A stretch of 13,384 nucleotides of DNA from an uncultured Muribaculaceae bacterium (GTDB taxonomy: Bacteria > Bacteroidota > Bacteroidia > Bacteroidales > Muribaculaceae), in the NCBI GenBank assembly GCA_905207535.1, contig CAJLLX010000049.1:1-13384 (forward strand). The letters are read 5' to 3'. Of the stretch, positions 1 through 8,300 are shown in pieces (within the stretch, counting starts at the first letter, position 1; each line of letters opens with the position of its first letter). Under the pieces are notes generated by a model. That model had not been told where the DNA came from and did no database searches. It saw nothing but the letters and a program-made list of their open reading frames with translations. Position numbers and translations under genes: made by a program.

Positions 1-493
1 TTGCAGCCTCCTCGGCAGCCTTGGCGGCAGCGATTTCAGCTTTCTTCTTTGCTACTTCTTCGGCCTTGGCGGCATTCTTAGCCTTCTCAGCCTCCAGGCG
101 CTCCTTGTCAGCGAGCTCCTTCTTGCTGGCCATAGACACCTTCAGGTTGTCTACTGCCTTCTGCTTGTTGGCTTTCCAGGCATCGAAACGACGCTGAGCT
201 TCAGCCTCGTCGAATGCGCCCTTACGTACGCCGCCCTGCAGATGCTTCATCAGCAGTACGCCCTCGTTGGAGAGGATGCTGCGCACGGTGTCGGTAGGCT
301 CTGCACCGACATTAACCCAATACAAAGCGCGCTCGAAGTTAAGAGTGATTGTAGCAGGATTAGTGTTCGGATTATAGGAACCTATCCTCTCAATAAATCT
401 ACCATCTCGTGGTGCCCTGCTGTTGGCGATAACAATAGGATAGAACGCATAGTTCTTACGACCATGACGTTGCAGTCTGATTTTTGTTGCCAT
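1..493 (-). CDS. rpsP: 30S ribosomal protein S16, 3' end cut by window edge
   Basis: Small-subunit ribosomal protein that binds 16S rRNA and helps 30S assembly. The ATG at 493-491 opens a frame that stays open to the window edge (164 codons visible). The N-terminus MATKIRLQRHGRKNYAFYPI and the following IANSRAPRDGRFIERIGSYNP are the classic S16 core, which runs to about residue 85 (ending near SNEGVLLMKHL). After that comes an unusual tail: residues 95-164 and beyond are rich in Lys, Ala and Glu, with runs such as KAKNAAKAEEVAKKKAE, predicted to be helical or coiled. Many bacterial S16 proteins stop near 80-90 residues; longer charged tails are common in Bacteroidota. The gene is transcribed away from the nuclease gene from its own promoter (577-608). 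There is no Shine-Dalgarno before the ATG, only AT-rich sequence, as usual in this phylum. The true C-terminus is not visible. Confidence 0.96.
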   Translation of the reverse strand, partial: MATKIRLQRHGRKNYAFYPIVIANSRAPRDGRFIERIGSYNPNTNPATITLNFERALYWVNVGAEPTDTVRSILSNEGVLLMKHLQGGVRKGAFDEAEAQRRFDAWKANKQKAVDNLKVSMASKKELADKERLEAEKAKNAAKAEEVAKKKAEIAAAKAAEEAA

Positions 494-538
494 TCTTTTA
501 AAGAATAAATATTTAAGTGGTTTTGTAATGGTTGCCGC

Positions 539-565
539 GGGAGCAGGGCCACACGGGCCACTCCC
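539..565 (-). promoter_or_regulatory. GC-rich hairpin in the rpsP 5' leader
   Basis: GGGAG (539-543) pairs with CTCCC (561-565), and inside it GGCC (547-550) pairs with GGCC (556-559) around a 5-nt loop; a small asymmetric internal loop separates the two stems. It lies wholly within the predicted rpsP leader, between the promoter and the ATG. Ribosomal protein genes are often controlled by leader structures, and a leader motif upstream of rpsP has been described in Flavobacteria, but I cannot show that this hairpin belongs to such a family. It could also be a chance GC-rich fold. Confidence 0.4.
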
Positions 566-576
566 TTTAGCGGCTG

Positions 577-608
577 CAAAGTTAAGCATTTTTCTCATCC
601 TGTGCAAA
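577..608 (-). promoter_or_regulatory. Bacteroidota-type promoter of rpsP
   Basis: Read on the minus strand, TTTG (608-605) is followed after exactly 20 nt by TAACTTTG (584-577), a perfect match to the Bacteroidota -33/-7 consensus TTTG and TAnnTTTG. Transcription would start near 570-573, giving a leader of about 80 nt before the rpsP ATG at 493. The match and spacing are seen directly; promoter activity is inferred. Confidence 0.72.
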
Positions 609-625
609 CCATCCCCCGTTTTTTC

Positions 626-656
626 TTGCAGATTTTCTGCCTTATACGTAAATTTG
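626..656 (+). promoter_or_regulatory. Bacteroidota-type promoter of the nuclease-hemW unit
   Basis: TTG (626-628, as CTTG 625-628) is followed after 20 nt by TAAATTTG (649-656), a perfect TAnnTTTG box. The expected transcription start, a few bases after the box, falls at or within a couple of bases of the ATG at 661, so the mRNA would be leaderless or nearly so. It points away from the rpsP promoter, whose -33 element lies only about 17 bp to the left. Confidence 0.62.
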
Positions 657-660
657 CCTT

Positions 661-3600
661 ATGAAACCGTTCTTGCAGTCTATCGCCGAGGCGTACGCCG
701 CCAACGAGTCGGCCGAAGCGCTCTCCAAAATGATATTCATTTTCCCTAACAAGCGCTCGGCCACCTTCTTCAATCATTATCTCGCCGGAGTGGCGGCCCG
801 CAAGGGGCCCGACGGCGAGTCGCGTCCACTCATCCATCCCGACACGGTATCCATCGTGCAGTTTGCCGAGATGTTTGCACAGGGGGCGGCTCAGGCCGAC
901 CGCCTGGAGATGGTGTTCATGCTCTACGACGTCTACCGCGAGGTGGTGCGCCGCCACAACGGCGAAAGCGATGCCGCCCGTGTAGATTTCAACAAGTTTG
1001 TCTTCTGGGCCGATACGCTCATTCAGGATTTCGACGATGTCGACAATGCCCTGGCCGACCCCGCCGAGGTGTTTCGCAATGTCAGCACCCTCAAGGAGAT
1101 CTCGGCCAACTATCTCACTCAGGAACAGGCCGATGAGATACGCCGCTACTGGCGTGATTTCGACCTGCAGCCCGACGAGATGCGTTTCTGGAATCATCTC
1201 ACCGATGCCGGCCAGGCGGAGGCGCCCGGGGGGAAGGACCACACCAGCGTCTCGGCCGGATTTCTGCGCCTGTGGCAGGTGATGGGCGAGGTTTACACCT
1301 CTTTCCGCGCTATGCTGCGCAAAAAGGGGCTCTATACCTCGGGCATGAACTTCCGCGACGCCGCTGCGGCCCTCGCCAAGGTGTCGGCCGGGGATATACC
1401 ATACAGCCGATACATCTTCGTAGGTTTCAATAATCTCTCCGTGGCCGAAAGCACCATTTTCAAGCGCCTTTCGGCCCTCACCGACCCTGAGACGGGCCTC
1501 CCGATGGCCGATTTCTACTGGGACACCGCTTCGCAGGCCTTCGCCTACCGCGATATCCCCGGCATAGAGCGTGTGCGCCGCTACGCCGAAACTTTCCCCT
1601 CGCTCTACCGGTGCATAGAGCCGCTCACCGAGTTTCCCAAGATCTACCTCGTGGGAGTGCCCTCACGCATAGGCCAGTGCAAGGCCATAGGCCATGCTCT
1701 GGGGCGCCTTTTCCCGCCCGAAGAGGAGCACGAGGGCCTGGCCGATCCGGCCATGCTGCGCCGCACGGCTCTGGTGCTCCCCGACGAGCAGCTGCTCACG
1801 CCGCTGGTCAATTCGCTCCCGGCGGCCATCTCCCCCGTGAATCTCACCATGGGCTACAAGCTGCGCAACACCTCCGTGGCATCGCTCATGCGTGCCATAG
1901 TGTCGCTGCAGCTCCGCGCCTACCGCTCGCGCAATGCTGCGGCCACATTTTTCATCGACGACGTCACCCGTGTGCTCACCCATCCGCTGGTGCGCGCCGT
2001 GAGCACCGACACTGTCGACGCCATGCTCGCCCTCATCCGCAAGGAGCGCCTCTTCAATGTTCCCGAGGCATTTTTCCGCCGCGAGGAGTTCGAGGTCTTC
2101 GACCCGATCTTCACCATGGTGGCCGACAAACAGAGCTGCAGCGATGTCTTCACCTATCTCACCGGTCTCCTCGGCTGGCTCGACCGATCGCTCACCACAT
2201 CCTGGCGCCGCTTCATCCCCGATGAGAAGAAGTCAGAGGCTTCTGAGGGCGATGACGACGCTACAGACGCCGATGCCGGCGACTCCGCCGTGCGGCTCAC
2301 CCCCTTCTGCTCCTCCGACCGCTCTGTGGCGCTCCAGCAGGCCTTCGTGAGGCGCTACGCCAATGCAGTGGCCCGTCTGCAGCATCTGCGCGACCTTTAT
2401 CTGCAGGGCGCCGACGGACAGGCACGGGTATATCTGGAGGATGCCACGGTGTTCAATCTCGTGGAGCGCATCATCTCGGGCGAAATGCTCAATTTCGAGG
2501 GGGTGCCGCTCGAGGGACTGCAGGTGATGGGTATCCTCGAGGCGCGTGCGCTCGACTTCGACACGCTGCTCATCCCGTCGATGAACGAACGCATATTCCC
2601 GCGCTCCAAGTTCTCCCCATCGTTCATCCCCGAGCTGCTGCGCCGCTCCTACCGCCTCAGCACAGCCGAGGATCAGGAGGGAGCATTCATCTACTTCTTC
2701 TACCGCATGATCTCGAGGGCGCGCCAGGTGCATCTGCTCTACGATGCACGCACTTCGGGCTCGCAGGCCAGCGAGCCCTCGCGCTTCATCCAGCAGCTAC
2801 TCCGCATTTTCCGGCCTAAAGATATCTCCTCTATCGTCCTCCCCTACCGCCTGGCATCGTTCGACCGCCCGATGATATCTGTGTCGAAGACTCCGGCGAC
2901 CATGGAGATCCTCCGCCGCTATTTCTCCGAGGAAGATCCTCTCTACCTCTCGGCTTCGTCGATCGAGAAACTTCTCGGATGCCCGGTATCGTTCTATCTC
3001 GAGAAGATCGCGGGCTACAAGGAGTCGAAAGATCTGGTCGACTGGATGGACGAAGGCACCTACGGCGAGGTGGTGCACCGCGTGTTCGAGACGCTGTACA
3101 ACGAGCTGCTCGCCCACACCGTCGGCGGCGAAGGGGTGGTGATCACCGCTCAGCTCATCGAGGCGATGATCAAGGACACACCGCTGCTGGAGCGCCACAT
3201 ACGCCGGGCCATCAACGAGCTTTATCTCAAACTCGACCCCGACCGCCTCGATGCGCCCCTCACGGGCGACTGCCTCATCCTGGGCAAGATCATCATCATC
3301 CTGGTGCAGTCGTCGCTCCGGCGCGAGCTCGATTTCACCCCCTTCATCTACCGCGCCGGCGAATGGTCGCGCAAGATGCGTCTCACCATCAAAGACGGCG
3401 AGGGGGAGAGCCGCACCTTCAACCTCAATCTCAAGATCGACCGCATCGACCGTCTCGCCGACCCTCACGACTATCCCCGCCTCCGCGTGGTCGACTACAA
3501 GACCGGCGGCGACTCCACCTCGGCCACCACGGTATGCAGCATTTTCGGCGATTACAAGACCAAAGCGTTCCTGCAGCTGATGATCTACTGCCAGGCCTAC

Positions 3601-3927
3601 GCCCAGGAGGAGCATTACCACGGCCCCATACAGCCGCTGATCTATCCCGTGCGCCGCTCGCCGGTAGAGCCCTATGCACCGCTGAAATGGAGCGAACCGG
3701 CCGACGGCGAGGCCGTGGAGCGCGCCGACCTCAAGGCTCCCAAGGGCAATGAGAAAAAATGGCGCGTGCTCGACTACCGCGACTACCGCGAGGAATTCAA
3801 CTCGCGCCTCATCGAGACGCTCGACGACCTGCTCGACCCCGATGTGCCCTTCGCGGCGCCTGCCGACAACGATGCCTGCAAATATTGCGACTTCCTCGAC
3901 ATCTGCCGCCGCGAGATACCCTTCTGA
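661..3927 (+). CDS. AddB-like PD-(D/E)XK nuclease with Fe-S cysteine cluster
   Basis: Large (1088 aa) cytoplasmic protein of the AddB/RecB-nuclease type, expected to act with a UvrD/AddA-like helicase in processing double-strand DNA ends for recombination. The N-terminus has FIFPNKRSATFF (26-37), the place where active helicases carry a Walker A loop; here it looks degenerate. Helicase-like motifs remain at MGILEARALDFDTLLIPS (623-640) and in the RAR-containing stretch after it. The nuclease domain fills about 765-1088: GEVVHRVFE with His806, KIDRID (925-930), and VVDYKTGG with Asp945 and Lys947, matching the RecB-family H...D...DxK set. Cys774 plus Cys1073, Cys1076 and Cys1082 (CxxCx5C) match the Fe-S staple of AddB nucleases. 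Residues 520-542 are an acidic low-complexity insert. The MKPFL start is typical of Bacteroidales homologues. No AddA-like partner is in the window. hemW follows after 4 nt. Confidence 0.88.
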   Translation: MKPFLQSIAEAYAANESAEALSKMIFIFPNKRSATFFNHYLAGVAARKGPDGESRPLIHPDTVSIVQFAEMFAQGAAQADRLEMVFMLYDVYREVVRRHNGESDAARVDFNKFVFWADTLIQDFDDVDNALADPAEVFRNVSTLKEISANYLTQEQADEIRRYWRDFDLQPDEMRFWNHLTDAGQAEAPGGKDHTSVSAGFLRLWQVMGEVYTSFRAMLRKKGLYTSGMNFRDAAAALAKVSAGDIPYSRYIFVGFNNLSVAESTIFKRLSALTDPETGLPMADFYWDTASQAFAYRDIPGIERVRRYAETFPSLYRCIEPLTEFPKIYLVGVPSRIGQCKAIGHALGRLFPPEEEHEGLADPAMLRRTALVLPDEQLLTPLVNSLPAAISPVNLTMGYKLRNTSVASLMRAIVSLQLRAYRSRNAAATFFIDDVTRVLTHPLVRAVSTDTVDAMLALIRKERLFNVPEAFFRREEFEVFDPIFTMVADKQSCSDVFTYLTGLLGWLDRSLTTSWRRFIPDEKKSEASEGDDDATDADAGDSAVRLTPFCSSDRSVALQQAFVRRYANAVARLQHLRDLYLQGADGQARVYLEDATVFNLVERIISGEMLNFEGVPLEGLQVMGILEARALDFDTLLIPSMNERIFPRSKFSPSFIPELLRRSYRLSTAEDQEGAFIYFFYRMISRARQVHLLYDARTSGSQASEPSRFIQQLLRIFRPKDISSIVLPYRLASFDRPMISVSKTPATMEILRRYFSEEDPLYLSASSIEKLLGCPVSFYLEKIAGYKESKDLVDWMDEGTYGEVVHRVFETLYNELLAHTVGGEGVVITAQLIEAMIKDTPLLERHIRRAINELYLKLDPDRLDAPLTGDCLILGKIIIILVQSSLRRELDFTPFIYRAGEWSRKMRLTIKDGEGESRTFNLNLKIDRIDRLADPHDYPRLRVVDYKTGGDSTSATTVCSIFGDYKTKAFLQLMIYCQAYAQEEHYHGPIQPLIYPVRRSPVEPYAPLKWSEPADGEAVERADLKAPKGNEKKWRVLDYRDYREEFNSRLIETLDDLLDPDVPFAAPADNDACKYCDFLDICRREIPF

Positions 3928-3931
3928 CGCC

Positions 3932-5134
3932 ATGGCCGGACTTTACATCCACATCCCCTTCTGCCGCCACAAGTGCGCCTACTGCGACTTCTTCTCGGCC
4001 CCGGTGCGCGGCGACGTCGTGGAGCAGTATCTCGATGCGCTCCTCGCCGAGTGGCGTCTGCGCCGCCATGAATTGGGTTCCGACCCTATCACCACACTCT
4101 ACATCGGCGGTGGCACCCCCTCGATGGTGCCGCTCAATGCGATGCGCCGCTTTATGGAGGCTCTCGGCAGGGAGATACCCCTCGGCACCCTCTCGGAGGC
4201 CACCATCGAGGCAAATCCCGAGGATATCACCGCCGAAAGCATCGCCGCCTACCGCGCCATGGGGTTCAACCGCATCAGCGTGGGGATCCAGTCGTTCGAC
4301 TCCGGGCAGCTCGACGCCGTAGACCGGCGCCACACCCCTCAGGCATCGCGCGATGCCCTCCGGGCGCTTACCCTCAGCGGCATCAACTACAGCGCCGACC
4401 TCATCTACGGCCTTCCGGGCCAATCGACGGCGCAATGGCAGGAAAATCTCGCCGAACTGCTCTCCTACCGCCCTCCCCATTTCTCATCCTACCTCCTCTC
4501 CTACGAGCCCGGCACACGCCTCTACGCCCGGCTGATGAAAGGGGAGGTGGAGGAAGCCTCCGACACCCTCGCTCAGCAGATGTATGCCATCCTTTGCGAG
4601 GCTGCCGACAGCAACGGTTATCATCACTACGAAATCTCCAATCTTGCCCTCCCCGGCCGCGAAGCCATCCACAATTCCTCCTACTGGCGCTACACCCCCT
4701 ACCTCGGGCTCGGCACCGGCGCACACAGCTTCGACGGCACCCTGCGCCGCTTCAATCCAACCAACATTAAGCAATACATCGCCACCCTTGCGGGCGGCCG
4801 CCCCTTCTTTCAGGTCGACAACGAGACCGCCGTCAACCGTTTCAACGATTACATCATCACCTCGCTCCGCACCACCGCCGGTTTCAGCACCCGTTTTGCC
4901 GCCGAGCGCTTCGGCGCTGAGGCCGTCAAGGCCTTCATGCGCAATGCCGCACCTCTCCTCGCCTCGGGCCGCCTCCTCCCCGCCTCCGAAACCCTTCCCG
5001 GTACCACAAACGCACCTGAAAGCGCCTCAACCGCCCCGGAAAGCGCCTCCGACACCCGTCTTTCCATCCCCCTCCCCCTTTGGCTCACCTCCGATGCCAT
5101 CCTCCGCGATCTCATCCTCGATTCCCCAAACTAA
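3932..5134 (+). CDS. hemW: Radical SAM haem chaperone HemW
   Basis: Haem-binding radical-SAM protein related to HemN, thought to deliver haem to respiratory enzymes; often misannotated as coproporphyrinogen III oxidase. The 400-residue product starts right at the radical SAM domain: IHIPFCRHKCAYCDFF places the 4Fe-4S cysteines at Cys11, Cys15 and Cys18 (CxxxCxxC). GGGTPS (59-64), NPED (95-98), SVGIQSF (116-122) and DLIYGLPGQ (156-164) are the expected SAM-domain motifs, and HNSSYW (247-252) is the HNxxYW motif that marks HemW rather than HemN, which also has a longer N-terminus. The ATG at 3932 is chosen because the motif begins six residues later; the frame stays open upstream into the nuclease gene but that part is a shadow. 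The 4-nt gap suggests translational coupling. The C-terminal region carries an odd PESAS duplication (361-373). Confidence 0.95.
   Translation: MAGLYIHIPFCRHKCAYCDFFSAPVRGDVVEQYLDALLAEWRLRRHELGSDPITTLYIGGGTPSMVPLNAMRRFMEALGREIPLGTLSEATIEANPEDITAESIAAYRAMGFNRISVGIQSFDSGQLDAVDRRHTPQASRDALRALTLSGINYSADLIYGLPGQSTAQWQENLAELLSYRPPHFSSYLLSYEPGTRLYARLMKGEVEEASDTLAQQMYAILCEAADSNGYHHYEISNLALPGREAIHNSSYWRYTPYLGLGTGAHSFDGTLRRFNPTNIKQYIATLAGGRPFFQVDNETAVNRFNDYIITSLRTTAGFSTRFAAERFGAEAVKAFMRNAAPLLASGRLLPASETLPGTTNAPESASTAPESASDTRLSIPLPLWLTSDAILRDLILDSPN
5012..5050 (+). repeat. Tandem duplication inside the hemW 3' end
   Basis: Two adjacent 21-nt units encode APESAST and APESASD (HemW residues 361-374). The cores CCTGAAAGCGCCTC and CCGGAAAGCGCCTC differ by one base. 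It lies in a Pro/Ser/Ala-rich insert before the final LSIPLPLWL segment, and the frame is kept. Confidence 0.6.
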
Positions 5135-5214
5135 TCCATAAAATCGGTCTTTCGGGCGTAATATCCAGACCGGCGGCTTCGACAAGCTGCTGGCCTTTCT
5201 TGTGGCAGCACTGC

Positions 5215-5239
5215 AGGCCCGGAGGGCCTTCCTTTTGTT
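5215..5239 (+). terminator. Probable rho-independent terminator of the nuclease-hemW unit
   Basis: AGGCCC-GGA-GGGCCT (5215-5229) is a perfect 6-bp stem with a 3-nt loop, followed directly on the plus strand by the T-rich run TTCCTTTTGTT. It lies 80 nt after the hemW stop codon. It may at the same time be the first unit of the palindrome cluster. Confidence 0.55.
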
Positions 5240-5241
5240 AC

Positions 5242-5260
5242 CCCCGGGCACCGCCCGGGG
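5242..5260. repeat. Perfect 8-bp inverted repeat (second GC palindrome)
   Basis: CCCCGGGC and GCCCGGGG flank the 3-nt spacer ACC. All eight pairs are G-C, so it would be a very stable hairpin in RNA from either strand. No T-run follows on either strand, so it is a poor intrinsic terminator by itself. Confidence 0.6.
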
Positions 5261-5280
5261 ACAGCCTGATACACAATAGA

Positions 5281-5299
5281 TTAGCCCGGGACGGGCTAA
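5281..5299. repeat. Perfect 8-bp inverted repeat (third GC palindrome)
   Basis: TTAGCCCG and CGGGCTAA flank the spacer GGA, the same spacer as in the palindrome at 5215-5229. On the minus strand it lies 88 nt past the peptidase stop codon and might help end that transcript, although no clear T-run follows. Confidence 0.55.
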
Positions 5300-5386
5300 C
5301 TATGTCCGTCCTTCACGTCATATCTTCCTCATGCCATACAAGATGATTGACAATCAGCGCTGCTAATCATGTGCGGCGGTAGCACC

Positions 5387-8300
5387 CTATTTTACGGCGA
5401 TCTTGCGGATTGCCGCGCCGCATTTCACCACGTATATGCCGGGCATATAGCCGTCGATATTGAAAGTGAACTCCGGCTCTGCCACGTCAAACCTCCTCAC
5501 AGTGATACCTCCCGCTGCCGTCACCGTGATCTCGCCGAGCGACCCTGCGCCGCTGCTGACTGTCACATTGTGGCCATTCACAGCGATGTCGCACCCCTTA
5601 GCGGCACTGATCGCTTCAGCCGAAGCCCGCTCTTTAAGCCGCTCGTTGCAGTAAAGCACCGTCCCGTCCGGCTCCGTCACCTCGTAAAGTTCAGAGGTGT
5701 AGAAGGTCGAAAACGGCACAGGGATGCTTGCAACCATTTCAATTTCTCCGAATAAATCGCCGGGGAATACAATGTTTTCATCATCATGGCTATAGACATT
5801 CCCAAGATACCCTATCCCTTCGGTTATCATCTGTCTCTCAATTGGTATACTATTGCGCACAGATCCGTCCTTAGCCGTGAACAAATGAGGCACGCCAACA
5901 TTCGGAAAGCCAATATCCTCCGGATGCAGAAAATCATACAAAAGAAATTCTTCTCCAATTTCCCTGTAAAAATTCCTTCTGGGATAATCAAGGAAAATAT
6001 TTCTTTGTATACACCATACTTGTTTTTTGTCGATCTCTTCCCTGAGATATGCTATGACGGCATCTTCTCCATATTCGCCTTTACCAAGCCGGCTATATTG
6101 TCTAAGAGCATAATACTCCTTCCCATCGATTGTCACAGGCTCATCAATACGCAGCATCATGTCAATAACCGGGCTTTCGACAAATCCTAATTCATCACCG
6201 CATTTGTACGCCCACGTTTTCCCCTGCTCCACCAGCGGGTAGTAATCTTTCGCTGTAGCACGTGATTTAGCCGGCGAATTGCCGATATTGGTAGGTTGGA
6301 AAGCTATCGGCGAGTTTTCACGATATTTATCGTATTTAAAACACTCTATATTACCGCTAATATTATAGATGCCGGAAACATCAAGACTAACGCTATCCGC
6401 CTGTATATAAAGTTTTCCTCCGGGTTGGATATTGAGGTTTTTAATAGTGCAGGTTGTGGGAGTCAATACTCTCAGTTCTCCTCCCGACATTATACGAATG
6501 TTGTCAATTTTTACATCGTTTTTCGCATCAACTGTATACGTGGAACCTCCTATCTTCATCTCTCCGGGAGAGGAAATGTCGGATATAGATTCAAAGTTCC
6601 CGACGTACGCTTTATTGCAATAGTGATATTTTGCCCGGAATAAAGCATCGCTATCTATAATGAGATTTAAACGAGGTGAAATTGTATTCTTTCCTACGAC
6701 ATAAATGGCATCATTAGATCCGTTAATGCCAACCGGCAGATAGACCGATTTAAAATTACCGATAGAATACTTACTGAAAACACGATTTTTATTGACTGAA
6801 ATGATATATGCCTCACGTTGAGCCATTTGGTTCAATGCAAGAGCGCTGAAACTGACCTTAATAGGATTGTAAACTAATTCAGTACTTCTCGTTACAGTTG
6901 GAGTTATTGTAAGCGGCCTCTGTTTCCAGAATTGGACTGATGGATCTCCAAGCATATTGTGTGATAATGCTTGTCGATGATTTGTAGAAGGGAACAGGTC
7001 ATCGGAATATTGTTTATGGCCAGCATACCTTGAAAGAGCCTCAGCTACACCGATTTCCAAGACATTATATGTCTCCTTAGAGAGAATATCAAAGAACCAT
7101 CTTTGATATGAAGCACCACGATCAGTAAACCCTTCTCTTGTATTTCCCAAAAATGCAACTCCACCATAGTTATGCCCCATGGTATAAGATTGGCCAAAAT
7201 TCCAACTTAATTCGTCATAATCGGGTGTGTAACTGCCATAATTCTGATATTTTGGTGAATCATATGGCATCAGAGTACAAGATCCTGAATAGGAAAAGGA
7301 TGGATACATGAAGTTAGTAATATTGTCAAGACCATTCCCATCCATTTCTCTATAATATTTCCGCTCGCTGTCAAGGGCATTGATTCCATAACTACCGTTT
7401 CCGTTCCAATAAGTGACATTTACTCCGCTGGGATTGGCATGACTGTGAATATCAAAGAAAGAATACTTCTTTGAATTTAACATGCCGATTACTTCTTGAG
7501 GTGAGGGACTCAAATAATTTTGTAAACTCAAATCAACGTTTGGATATAGGTTGTTGATAGATGGAAGCAGAGTATCTAAGACATGAAAAACTTTCTTTGT
7601 ATTGTATTCAGCTAAACTATCACAAACTTCGTTCTCATTATCCGGTTTGAAAAACTGATAACTAAAATGTAAAAAAGCGTTGTTGAGATAGCTATAATCA
7701 CCACCTCCGGGATTCAGTTCATATATCTCAAGTTTATCAAGATAATTTTCTATGTCTTCTCTTTTGTCGCATAAAAGTCGACCAACAAAAATTTGCGGAT
7801 TAAAACTAACTTTATCATTAGAAACCTCACCGAACATATCATCCCCGTCTTTATTCCAGTTAGTCTCAAAATTTGCAAAGTACATGTCTGTTGGAATATT
7901 GTATAGAGCTAATTCTGTATCGGTCAATATATCTGATGGATTTATATTATAGCCATACCCGTATCTAATAGGCACAATCGGAGGCCGCCCTCCAAGAAGG
8001 GCGTATCTTGTGCCGTTCTCATATGCTTTCATTAGATACTGACGCAGAGCGCCCGCATCGTCTGTGAGATTTGAAATGGTGTCACCGGCACTGTAGTATG
8101 CGTTCTCTAAAATATCCTCGATGCACACTATTCCGGCGCTGATCCCTCTCATCTCTTTAAGAGCGATTAAACGTTCGAATGATGGTGCGAGGTCGCGGCT
8201 CGTAACAATACAATAAGTGTATACAGGCAGTCCATGAGCCTGTCTGATACCTATCGTCTGAATAGGCGAAATTGTTGTACCGGTTGTTGATTTGAGTTTC

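Larger units (their letters stand above)
5145..5356. repeat. Palindrome cluster between convergent genes, REP-like
   Basis: The 252-bp gap between hemW and the peptidase gene has no convincing gene but holds at least six inverted repeats in a row: CGGTCT/AGACCG (5145-5150 and 5167-5172), an imperfect TGCTGGCC/GGCAGCA stem (5188-5195 and 5204-5210), AGGCCC/GGGCCT (5215-5229), CCCCGGGC/GCCCGGGG (5242-5260), TTAGCCCG/CGGGCTAA (5281-5299) and TGATTG-A-CAATCA (5344-5356). The three central GC-rich stems each have a 3-nt loop. This resembles REP/BIME-type intergenic palindromes, which in several phyla are tied to RAYT (REP-associated tyrosine) transposases. No such transposase is in the window, and copy number cannot be judged from here. 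Confidence 0.55.

Noticed and set aside
3749..3931. Upstream extension of the hemW frame
   Set aside because: It overlaps the nuclease 3' end in another frame, is Arg/Ser/Thr-rich like an out-of-frame reading, and HemW proteins start just before the radical SAM cysteines.
2797..3933. Open frame of 378 codons on the minus strand opposite the nuclease C-terminal half
   Set aside because: The plus-strand frame holds all nuclease and Fe-S motifs; the reverse frame shows none.
5137..5251. Short coding-like frames on both strands in the hemW-peptidase gap
   Set aside because: No start with family-like context, no recognised domain, and overlap with the palindrome cluster; treated as part of that region and not as a gene.
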